A DNA stretch of 5,656 nt from Verrucomicrobiaceae bacterium (GTDB lineage: Bacteria > Verrucomicrobiota > Verrucomicrobiae > Verrucomicrobiales > Akkermansiaceae), in the NCBI GenBank assembly GCA_003820635.1, contig RPOS01000175.1, positions 1 through 5,656 of the forward strand, in the 5' to 3' direction. Below, piece after piece: positions 1 to 5,509 of the stretch. The notes under the pieces are model-generated. The model ran no database searches. It was not told the DNA's origin and was given only the letters and a program-made list of their open reading frames with translations. Positions within the stretch are counted from its first letter, which is position 1. Each line of letters starts with the position of its first letter. Made by a program: the position numbers and the translations under genes.

Positions 1-1
1 C

Positions 2-1144
2 AATCTCACTCTGGAAGGCGTCATCCACGATGGCTCGCAGTTCGTCGCGGTAGGTTATGACTACAACTTCGACGCCCCTGCCTCTGTTGGATGGACCGGC
101 GCGATCTACACCTCGCCCAACGGCACCACATGGACACGCCGGAATTTCTCCGGACTGGAGCTTCGCGACATCGCCTACGGCGGCGGCACCTACATCGCGG
201 TGGGAGATACGGGGGCGATGTGGAAATCCACCAATGGCACCTCATGGACGCCGGTGTCCACCGGAGTGACGTTCGATCTTTATGGCGTCGCCTATGGGAA
301 CAGTGGCTTTGTCGCCGTCGGTTGGGGCGGCAGCGGGGCACCAGTAGTGCTCACCTCGTCCAATGGATCCTCATGGTCAAACACCACGCCCGGCAGCGGA
401 ATCGGCGCAATCATCAGCGGCGAGGTGGTCGAAGAAATCGAATATTGCCACGACCGGTTTCTTGCTAGCAGCCAGAACATCAACATTCGCTACTCGACCA
501 ATGGTGGGGTCATCTTTCAGGACTCAGGTTCACTCCCCGAGGGGCGCGCGGCTTTCGCCTACGGAAACGGAGTTTTCTTCTCGGCAGGCGTGGATAGCAC
601 GAATGGCAATGCCGACATCAACCTGCTCTCGACCAATGGTGCGAACTGGACGGCCATGACCACCGCCTCCCAAGCCAACCGCAATGCCGCGGTGTTTTTC
701 AACAACACCTTCATCACCGTGGGCGACAGCGGCCAGATCTGGCAGAGCAACACCTTCACGGCTCCGGTCATAGGCGGCTACGCCCCCTGGCTGGCGCTCA
801 ACTTCCCTGGAAACCCGCCGCTCTCCGGCCGCGCCGATGATTTCGATCGCGACGGCATCCCGAACCTCGGCGAATACGCCACCGGCACCGACCCGCGCGA
901 CGGCAGCGATCACATTCATCTAACCACCGCCGTGACGGGCGGCTATTTCACTCTCACCGTGCCGAAGGACTCCTCTGTCAGCGACGTCACCGTCCGCGTG
1001 GAGGCCTCCACCGATCTGAAGAACTGGTCCACCGCCGGCACAACGGTCCTGACAAACAACCCAGGCACCCTCTCCGTGCGGCTCAACACTCCGGTCAGCA
1101 ACGCGACTCCGGGGCGCGGCTTCCTGCGCGTGGTTTTCGAGTAG
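2..1144 (+). CDS. Secreted Asp-box beta-propeller protein with EF-hand-like loop, 3' part only
   Basis: The reading frame is open from the first full codon at 2 to the TAG at 1142-1144, giving 380 residues; the true start and any signal peptide lie to the left. Asp-box-like motifs of the form S-x-N-G-x-x-W recur at residues 38-44, 76-82, 119-125 and 210-216, with degenerate copies near 165 and 249. Each follows a 'F/Y-(I/V)-A-V-G' strand, so the period is about 38-46 residues, as expected for beta-propeller blades. Residues 280-291 (D280, D282, D284, G285, N288, E291) match the spacing of an EF-hand or thrombospondin-3 calcium loop, followed by 'GTDP'. The last 70 residues include 'VEASTDLKNW' and end 'FLRVVFE', a C-terminal style I associate with exported Verrucomicrobiota proteins. 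A ligand-binding or surface role is inferred; no catalytic residue is recognisable. A shorter call starting at the GTG at 200 would cut through a blade and is rejected. Confidence 0.85.
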   Translation, partial: NLTLEGVIHDGSQFVAVGYDYNFDAPASVGWTGAIYTSPNGTTWTRRNFSGLELRDIAYGGGTYIAVGDTGAMWKSTNGTSWTPVSTGVTFDLYGVAYGNSGFVAVGWGGSGAPVVLTSSNGSSWSNTTPGSGIGAIISGEVVEEIEYCHDRFLASSQNINIRYSTNGGVIFQDSGSLPEGRAAFAYGNGVFFSAGVDSTNGNADINLLSTNGANWTAMTTASQANRNAAVFFNNTFITVGDSGQIWQSNTFTAPVIGGYAPWLALNFPGNPPLSGRADDFDRDGIPNLGEYATGTDPRDGSDHIHLTTAVTGGYFTLTVPKDSSVSDVTVRVEASTDLKNWSTAGTTVLTNNPGTLSVRLNTPVSNATPGRGFLRVVFE

Positions 1145-1169
1145 GGCGGAATTCTCACGCCAGTCCGCC
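1145..1169. other. Inverted repeat between convergent genes
   Basis: GGCGGA (1145-1150) is the reverse complement of TCCGCC (1164-1169), separated by 13 bases. It begins directly after the stop of the left-hand gene and runs into the last codons of the convergent rhomboid gene. It could form a weak stem in either transcript, but no T-run follows on either strand, so I do not call it an intrinsic terminator. With only 10 bases between the two stop codons it is the only candidate structure separating the transcripts. Confidence 0.25.
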
Positions 1170-2054
1170 GTGTTCCTCGCGGGTGTTCGCGGCCAGGCCG
1201 GTTGAGGCGGTGGCCTGGCTGAGGGCTCCGATGAGGATTCCGGCGCTGATACCGGAGCCAAAACCGAAGACGTGGCCGAGCACATCGGTATTGCCGCTTT
1301 CCGATCCGCCGCCGAGCCAGCCTAACAAGATGATGCGGGCCAGCACCGGGGCCGCGATCTTCGCCCACGGTAGATGCAAACGCGCCCGCAGCATGGCGGA
1401 GAAACCAAGACCTGAAAGAACGCCGAGCGCGCCGAACACGGCGGTGGACGCGCCGATGGAGGTGAAATCCTCCGGCCATGTGAGGGCGGAAGTCAGGACG
1501 TTGCCGAGCGTGCCGCAGGCAAGGATGAGCGCCCAACCGCGCCACGCGCCGATGGTCCGGGAGACCAGCGTGCCGAAAAACAAGCCGCTGAGCAGATTGC
1601 CGATCAGGTGCGGCACATCCGCATGAAGAAACAAGGCCGTGAAGGGCCGCCACCATTCGCCATGACCGATGAGACCGATGCTGGAAGACGCCGCGCGCTC
1701 AGCGAACGACGGGTGACTTTGTTGCCAAATGAAAGCTCCGACCAACGCCAGCATCCAGATTCCGTAAACCTCCCACCCGGCGGAAAAGCGGAACATCTCG
1801 CGCTCCGGCAGGGCGGGGCGGGGGATTTCCTTTTCGCTTTCGTAGGCTTGCAGTTCGCTGGCGATTTGCGGCGCGGCGGCGGGCTCGGCCTGAAGCGAGT
1901 ATTGGCCGGGAGTTTCGGTTTCGGCGATCAGGCACGGCTCGCGCATGGCGAGGATGACGAGTCCGTGTTCGTGTGCCTGTTCCAGAGTTGGATACTTTCC
2001 GACTTCCGCCAGATTCTCCGCATGCCCGGCGGTGTCTTGGTTTGTTTCGCTCAT
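1155..2054 (-). CDS. Rhomboid family intramembrane serine protease with GlpG-like N-terminal domain
   Basis: This 299-residue membrane protein should cleave transmembrane substrates within the lipid bilayer. The rhomboid signature is complete: catalytic Ser203 in 'GASTAVFG' (G-x-S-x-x-x-F-G), catalytic His260 in 'GHVFGFGSG', and the H-x4-H-x3-N oxyanion motif at H144, H149 and N153 after 'WWRPFTALF'. Hydrophobic segments lie near residues 97-112, 148-167, 173-192, 201-220, 233-247 and 258-277, a six-helix rhomboid core. Residues about 15-75 form a soluble region ('YPTLEQAHEHG' to 'QIASELQAYES') that resembles the cytoplasmic domain of E. coli GlpG in position and pattern; this is by-eye similarity. 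The ATG at 2054 is preferred over a TTG 15 codons upstream, which would add an unremarkable tail. It lies 55 bases behind the PTA-family gene on the same strand and is probably cotranscribed with it. The substrate is unknown. Confidence 0.9.
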   Translation of the reverse strand: MSETNQDTAGHAENLAEVGKYPTLEQAHEHGLVILAMREPCLIAETETPGQYSLQAEPAAAPQIASELQAYESEKEIPRPALPEREMFRFSAGWEVYGIWMLALVGAFIWQQSHPSFAERAASSSIGLIGHGEWWRPFTALFLHADVPHLIGNLLSGLFFGTLVSRTIGAWRGWALILACGTLGNVLTSALTWPEDFTSIGASTAVFGALGVLSGLGFSAMLRARLHLPWAKIAAPVLARIILLGWLGGGSESGNTDVLGHVFGFGSGISAGILIGALSQATASTGLAANTREEHGGLA

Positions 2055-2077
2055 GGGGAATTCCGTATGGAAAGCTC

Positions 2078-2095
2078 CGCCGGTTTCCCCGGGCG
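2078..2095 (-). other. GC-rich hairpin between PTA-family gene and rhomboid gene
   Basis: On the minus strand this reads CGCCCGG-GGAAA-CCGGCG, a six-pair GC stem with one bulged C and a five-base loop, lying in the 55-base gap of the presumed operon. No T-run follows it, so it is not a classical terminator. It might slow transcription or protect the end of the upstream message. The structure is visible in the sequence; the role is speculative. Confidence 0.25.
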
Positions 2096-2109
2096 TCAAC
2101 AGACGGGTT

Positions 2110-3183
2110 TCAGACTTCGCCGTCCGGGTAGAGCTGGTGGTATTTGATGGCCTCCACGGCGACGGCGGCGGCGGTGCCGAAAATCGTTTCCACGCTGGCG
2201 GTGCGGGGGACCTGGGCCGCCGGGCGCGCGAGGCCGCGAACGAGCTGGCCGTAGGCCTGCGCCCCGGCGACGTGCTGCATGAGCTTGAGCGCGATGTGTG
2301 CGGCGTCGAGATTCGGGAAAACCAGCACGTCCGCGCTGGGCCGCACCTCCGCAGCGGGCAGCTTGATTTCGGCAGCCTCGGGATCGAGAGCGACGTCCGC
2401 CTGGAGTTCGCCCTCGATTTCGATGTCGAGGAATTGTTTGAGCGCCTCGGACTTGGCGAGTGCGGCGGCGGCGGCCATCCGTTGCGCGTCCGGGGTGGAG
2501 GCGCTGCCTTTGGTCGAATGGCTCAGCATGGCCACCAGCGGCTTGCGGCCGAGGAAATGGAGCGCGAGTTTTCCCGTGTCCAGAGCGATGGCGGCCAACT
2601 CGTTGACGTCCGGGTTCGGGATCAATGCGGAGTCTGCCAGCAGCAGGATGCCCGAGCCGCCGAGGTTCTTGAGATGCGGGCCGATGAGGATGGAAACGCC
2701 GAAAATTCTCGGCACATGGGGCAATGGCTTGATGGTGTGGAGCAGCGCGCGGAAAAACGCCGAGGGCAGCGCCTGATTGCCGCCGACGATCGCGTCCGCC
2801 TGGCCGTATTGCACCATCAACGCGCCGAAATAATGCGGCCGCGCGACGATTTCCTCAGGCTTGCCCAACTGCCGCGTGCGGTAGCGGTCCATGTTTTCCA
2901 CGCGCTGGCAGAACAGGCCGAAGTCCGATGAAACCGGTGGATCGATGATGTGGATGAACTTGAGTGGCACCTCGTGCTGCGCGGCGATGGCGCGGATGCG
3001 CTCGCGGTTTCCTAACAGAATGGGAGCGACGACCTCCTCGCTCACCAGACGGGCGGCGGCCCGGATGACGCGGATGTCCTCACCCTCGGTGAAAACCACG
3101 CGTTTCGGGTGGCGGCGCAGCTGCTCGAGGAGATGGCGCACGACGTTTGCGCCGGAATGGGAATCTGCTGGGAAATCGGTCAT
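2110..3183 (-). CDS. PTA/PTB-family phosphate acyltransferase homologue with altered active-site loop
   Basis: The 357-residue protein covers the whole phosphate acetyl/butyryltransferase fold, whose members interconvert acyl-CoA plus phosphate and acyl phosphate plus CoA. Family blocks appear in order: 'FTEGEDIR' (31-38), 'ADAIVGG' (129-135), 'LLLADSALIPNP' (about 180-191), 'MLSHSTKGS' (219-227), 'EGELQADVAL' (257-266) and 'DVLVFPNLDAAHIALKL' (285-301). The C-terminal active-site loop is unusual. Where active enzymes have 'DLSRG...DDI', this protein has 'QVPRTASVETI' (about 324-334): the conserved Ser becomes Pro326, Arg327 is kept, and the position of the later conserved Asp is Thr333. The usual 'TTxDVLRPAL' stretch after VGG is also replaced. 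The loop resembles the PTA-like regulatory domain of malic enzyme MaeB more than classical Pta. No acetate kinase gene is adjacent. It is the first gene of a minus-strand unit with the rhomboid gene and starts at ATG with no clear ribosome-binding site. Family assignment is firm; acetyltransferase activity is uncertain. Confidence 0.85.
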   Translation of the reverse strand: MTDFPADSHSGANVVRHLLEQLRRHPKRVVFTEGEDIRVIRAAARLVSEEVVAPILLGNRERIRAIAAQHEVPLKFIHIIDPPVSSDFGLFCQRVENMDRYRTRQLGKPEEIVARPHYFGALMVQYGQADAIVGGNQALPSAFFRALLHTIKPLPHVPRIFGVSILIGPHLKNLGGSGILLLADSALIPNPDVNELAAIALDTGKLALHFLGRKPLVAMLSHSTKGSASTPDAQRMAAAAALAKSEALKQFLDIEIEGELQADVALDPEAAEIKLPAAEVRPSADVLVFPNLDAAHIALKLMQHVAGAQAYGQLVRGLARPAAQVPRTASVETIFGTAAAVAVEAIKYHQLYPDGEV

Positions 3184-3215
3184 GGAAAGGGCGGGGCTTG
3201 CGCCGCGCTGTGAGT

Positions 3216-3242
3216 CTAGTATTGCTTCAGGCCGTCATTCAA
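3216..3242 (-). promoter_or_regulatory. Weak candidate promoter for the PTA-family gene
   Basis: In the 80-base divergent gap, the minus strand carries TTGAAT (3242-3237) and TACTAG (3221-3216), spaced by 15 bases and lying 33 bases upstream of the PTA-family ATG. The -35 matches TTGA of the consensus, but the -10 is poor and the spacing is short. The gap must hold start signals for both divergent genes. I found no convincing plus-strand promoter for the phosphatase in it. Confidence 0.25.
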
Positions 3243-3263
3243 CCCGATTCCTGTCACAGTTTC

Positions 3264-4061
3264 ATGCCCGCCGATTACCACACGCACACGCCGCTCTGCC
3301 GCCATGCCGAGGGCGAACCGGAATCCTTTGTCGATGCCGCCATCAGCGCCGGCCTGAGCGAATACGGCATCTCGGATCACGCGCCGCAACGGCCGGAACC
3401 CTTCGACGATTGGCGGATGCTGGAGGCCGAACTGCCGGACTATTTCGAGTGGCTGCAGCGCGCCCGCAACCATGCCGCAGGCCGGCTGCCGATTCGCGCG
3501 GGCTTGGAATGCGACTGGCTTGATGGCTGTGAAGGCTGGATCGCCGATCTCGCCTCGCGCCATGAATGGGACTATCTGATAGGGTCCGTCCATTACCTCG
3601 GCGACTGGGATTTCGACAACCCGAAGTGGCTCGGCCGTTGGCCGGAGAGCGACGTGGAGGCGGTCTGGACGCATTATTGGAAAACCTACTCACGCATGGC
3701 GGAAAGCGGTTTGTTCGACATCCTCGGCCATCCGGATCTGGTGAAAAAATTCAGTTTCCGACCGGATGGCGACCTTGGCCGTTTTTACGAACCGGCCATC
3801 GATGCCATTGCCGCCAGCGGTTGCGCCATCGAGCTCAACACCGCCGGTTGGCACAAACCGTGTGCGGAGGCCTATCCCGCACCGGGATTCCTCGAGCTCG
3901 CCTGCTCGGCAGGAGTGCCGCTGGTGATTTCATCGGATGCCCATGCACCGCAGGAAGTCGGCAGGGATTTCGCCAAAGCCATAGAACTCGCCAAAGCCGC
4001 CGGCTACCGCGAAACGCAGTTGTTCGATAAGCGTCGTCGTCGCAGCGAAGCGCTCGCTTGA
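3264..4061 (+). CDS. PHP-domain histidinol-phosphatase (HisJ/HisK family)
   Basis: This 265-residue cytoplasmic enzyme most likely hydrolyses L-histidinol phosphate to histidinol, the penultimate stage of histidine synthesis. The metal-binding PHP motifs are all present in order: H6-x-H8 in 'DYHTHTPLCRHAEG' with H14, D38-H39 in 'GISDHAP', E82 in 'GLECDW', H110 in 'GSVHYL', H156 and D158 in 'GHPDLVKKF', and D225-x-H227 in 'ISSDAHAPQEVG'. 'ELNTAG' (190-195) and the overall length are typical of the HisJ family. The ATG at 3264 is chosen because the PHP domain begins at residue 4. An in-frame start at 3147 would overlap the divergent PTA-family gene and add 39 residues with no domain character. 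No other histidine-synthesis gene is in view, so another phosphoester substrate cannot be excluded. An aldo/keto reductase gene follows 49 bases downstream on the same strand. Confidence 0.88.
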   Translation: MPADYHTHTPLCRHAEGEPESFVDAAISAGLSEYGISDHAPQRPEPFDDWRMLEAELPDYFEWLQRARNHAAGRLPIRAGLECDWLDGCEGWIADLASRHEWDYLIGSVHYLGDWDFDNPKWLGRWPESDVEAVWTHYWKTYSRMAESGLFDILGHPDLVKKFSFRPDGDLGRFYEPAIDAIAASGCAIELNTAGWHKPCAEAYPAPGFLELACSAGVPLVISSDAHAPQEVGRDFAKAIELAKAAGYRETQLFDKRRRRSEALA

Positions 4062-4110
4062 GCGCGTCTATCGCATTGCCACGCGTCCTGCCGCCCGCCA
4101 TGCTGGACGC

Positions 4111-5292
4111 ATGATTTACCGCCGATTCGGCCGCACGGAAATCGCCATGCCCGTTCTCAGCTGCGGCGGCATGCGCTATCAGCACCAATGGGACGACGTG
4201 CCATCTGCGGAAATTCCGCAAGCCAACCAGGAAAACCTCGAGCGCACCATCCACCGCGCGCTGGAACTCGGCATCAACCATATCGAGACCGCGCGCGGCT
4301 ACGGCAGCTCGGAAATGCAGCTCGGCTGGGTGCTGCCGAAGATCCAGCGTGAAAAACTCATCGTCCAAACCAAGATCGCTCCCGCGGCGGATCCCGCTGA
4401 GTTTCTCGCGAACTTCGAAAAATCGATGGCCTATCTCCAGCTCGATCAAGTCGATCTGCTCTCGATCCACGGCATCAACCACCGCGAATTGTTCGAGCAG
4501 ACGATGCGGCCCGGCGGCTGCCTCGCTGCCGCCCGCCGCCTGCAGAAGGACGGCCGCTGCCGGTTCATCGGATTTTCCACCCATGGCCCGCTTGACGTGA
4601 TCAGCGATGCCATCCACAGCGGGGAGTTCGACTACGTGAATCTCCATTGGTATTGGGTGAACGATCACAACTGGCCGGCCGTGCTCGCCGCCGCACGCCA
4701 GGACATGGGCGTGTTCATCATCAGCCCCAACGACAAGGGAGGTAAACTCTACGAGCCGTCGGAAAAGCTCGTCCGTCTGTGTGAACCACTCTCGCCGATG
4801 GCTTTCAACGACCTCTACTGCTTGCAACGGCCGCAGGTCCACACGCTCAGCATCGGTGCCGCCAGGCCATCGGATTTCGACGAGCACGTCAAGGCGGTGG
4901 AGCTGTTAGAACGGGCGGAAACCCTGCTTCCGCCCATCGACAACCGTTTGCGCGATGCAATGAACAAGTCACTCGGCGCGGATTGGGTGGCGGGTTGGCA
5001 GGCCGGGGTTCCCGAGTGGGAACAAGTGCCCGGCCACATCAACATACGCGAAATCGTCCGTCTGTGGAACTTCGCCAAAGCCCTCGACATGGTGGAGTTC
5101 GCCAAGATGCGCTACAATCTGTTAGGCAATGGGGGCCACTGGTTTCCCGGGCTCAACGCGGCAAGCCTCGGCGAGCACGACCTCCGGCCATGCCTGGTGC
5201 ACAGCCCCTTCGCCGGGCGGATCATCGAGGTGCTCGCGGAGGCTCAACAAATGCTCGCCGGCGAGGAGCGCAAACGGCTCGGCAAGGATTGA
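4111..5292 (+). CDS. Aldo/keto reductase, long subfamily with cysteine-free ferredoxin-like tail
   Basis: This 393-residue protein has an N-terminal aldo/keto reductase barrel (about 1-250) that should use NAD(P)H to reduce a carbonyl; the substrate is unknown. Active-site positions are visible: 'HIETARGYGSSE' gives Tyr64 with Glu59 where most family members have Asp, Lys88 is in 'VQTKI', and His120 is in 'LLSIHG'. 'VNLHWYW' and 'FIISPNDKGGKLY' (about 202-214) are characteristic of one bacterial subfamily. Residues about 280-393 align in pattern with the C-terminal 4Fe-4S region of related reductases ('GHINIREIVRLWN', 'MRYNLLGN', a final 'LAEAQQML'). However, the CxxCxxCxxxCP motifs are absent and only Cys361 remains in that part, so no cluster is expected. 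The ATG at 4111 begins directly with the usual 'YRRFGRT' strand; 'TGGAC' just upstream is at best a weak ribosome-binding site. It probably shares a transcript with the phosphatase gene 49 bases upstream. Confidence 0.9.
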   Translation: MIYRRFGRTEIAMPVLSCGGMRYQHQWDDVPSAEIPQANQENLERTIHRALELGINHIETARGYGSSEMQLGWVLPKIQREKLIVQTKIAPAADPAEFLANFEKSMAYLQLDQVDLLSIHGINHRELFEQTMRPGGCLAAARRLQKDGRCRFIGFSTHGPLDVISDAIHSGEFDYVNLHWYWVNDHNWPAVLAAARQDMGVFIISPNDKGGKLYEPSEKLVRLCEPLSPMAFNDLYCLQRPQVHTLSIGAARPSDFDEHVKAVELLERAETLLPPIDNRLRDAMNKSLGADWVAGWQAGVPEWEQVPGHINIREIVRLWNFAKALDMVEFAKMRYNLLGNGGHWFPGLNAASLGEHDLRPCLVHSPFAGRIIEVLAEAQQMLAGEERKRLGKD

Positions 5293-5337
5293 GGGGTATT
5301 GAAAGCGTGCGTGCAAGCAAAGCGCTGATGGTTTTTC

Positions 5338-5366
5338 TTGAAACTCCAGCGTTCCGTGCTCATACC
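5338..5366 (+). promoter_or_regulatory. Candidate promoter for tRNA-Ser
   Basis: TTGAAA (5338-5343) matches the -35 consensus at five of six positions. After exactly 17 bases comes CATACC (5361-5366), a partial -10 match. A predicted start near 5373 would leave a short leader before the tRNA at 5390. The bases after the -10 are very GC-rich (CCGCCGCGC), the kind of discriminator found at stringently controlled stable-RNA promoters. The rest of the 97-base gap after the reductase gene shows no other clear signal. Confidence 0.4.
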
Positions 5367-5389
5367 CGCCGCGCTCCAAGCAGTCTATC

Positions 5390-5477
5390 GGAGGGGTGGC
5401 AGAGTGGTCGATCGCGTCGGTCTTGAAAACCGAAGACGGGCAACCGTCCGTGGGTTCGAATCCCACCCCCTCCGCCA
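5390..5477 (+). tRNA. tRNA-Ser(UGA)
   Basis: The complete 88-base gene folds as a class II tRNA. The acceptor stem GGAGGGG (5390-5396) pairs with CCCCTCC (5467-5473), followed by discriminator G5474 and an encoded CCA (5475-5477). The anticodon stem TCGGT/ACCGA (5417-5421 / 5429-5433) holds the loop CTTGAAA with anticodon TGA at 5424-5426, reading UCN serine codons. The long variable arm GACGG-GCAA-CCGTC (5435-5448) is the serine hallmark. The T arm is GTGGG-TTCGAAT-CCCAC (5450-5466). All stems pair without mismatch. Its 3' end is a plausible integration target for a mobile element. Confidence 0.97.
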
Positions 5478-5480
5478 TCG

Positions 5481-5509
5481 TGTTGATTACCAACAGTTTG
5501 TGTGTTTTT
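5481..5509 (+). terminator. Weak candidate intrinsic terminator after tRNA-Ser
   Basis: TGTTG (5481-5485) pairs with CAACA (5491-5495) around a five-base loop and is followed by a T-rich run ending in five Ts (5505-5509). The position, three bases after the tRNA CCA, fits a terminator. The stem is only five pairs with two GC pairs, so it is weak. Confidence 0.3.

Noticed and set aside
2055..2099. Extended TTG start for the rhomboid gene
   Set aside because: It adds 15 residues without domain character; the ATG at 2054 is a better start and leaves a normal intergenic gap.
1945..2931. 328-codon plus-strand frame opposite the PTA-family and rhomboid genes
   Set aside because: It overlaps two well-supported minus-strand genes and encodes low-complexity Gly/Arg/Glu-rich sequence with no domain.
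3147..3263. Upstream start of the phosphatase gene
   Set aside because: It would overlap the divergent PTA-family gene and place 39 unrelated residues before a PHP domain that begins at residue 4 from the ATG at 3264.
3835..4887. 350-codon minus-strand frame opposite the phosphatase and reductase genes
   Set aside because: It is a shadow frame: both plus-strand genes have full family motifs, while this translation has no recognisable domain. Long antisense frames are common in high-GC DNA.
5293..5337. Possible terminator for the reductase gene
   Set aside because: A run of five Ts occurs at 5332-5336, but the preceding bases form at most a four-pair stem (AGCG/CGCT), too weak to call.
5122..5493. 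Minus-strand frame across tRNA-Ser with 'GVGFEPTDG'
   Set aside because: This is the antisense translation of a tRNA-Ser gene, a well-known source of false protein annotations. The tRNA folds perfectly.
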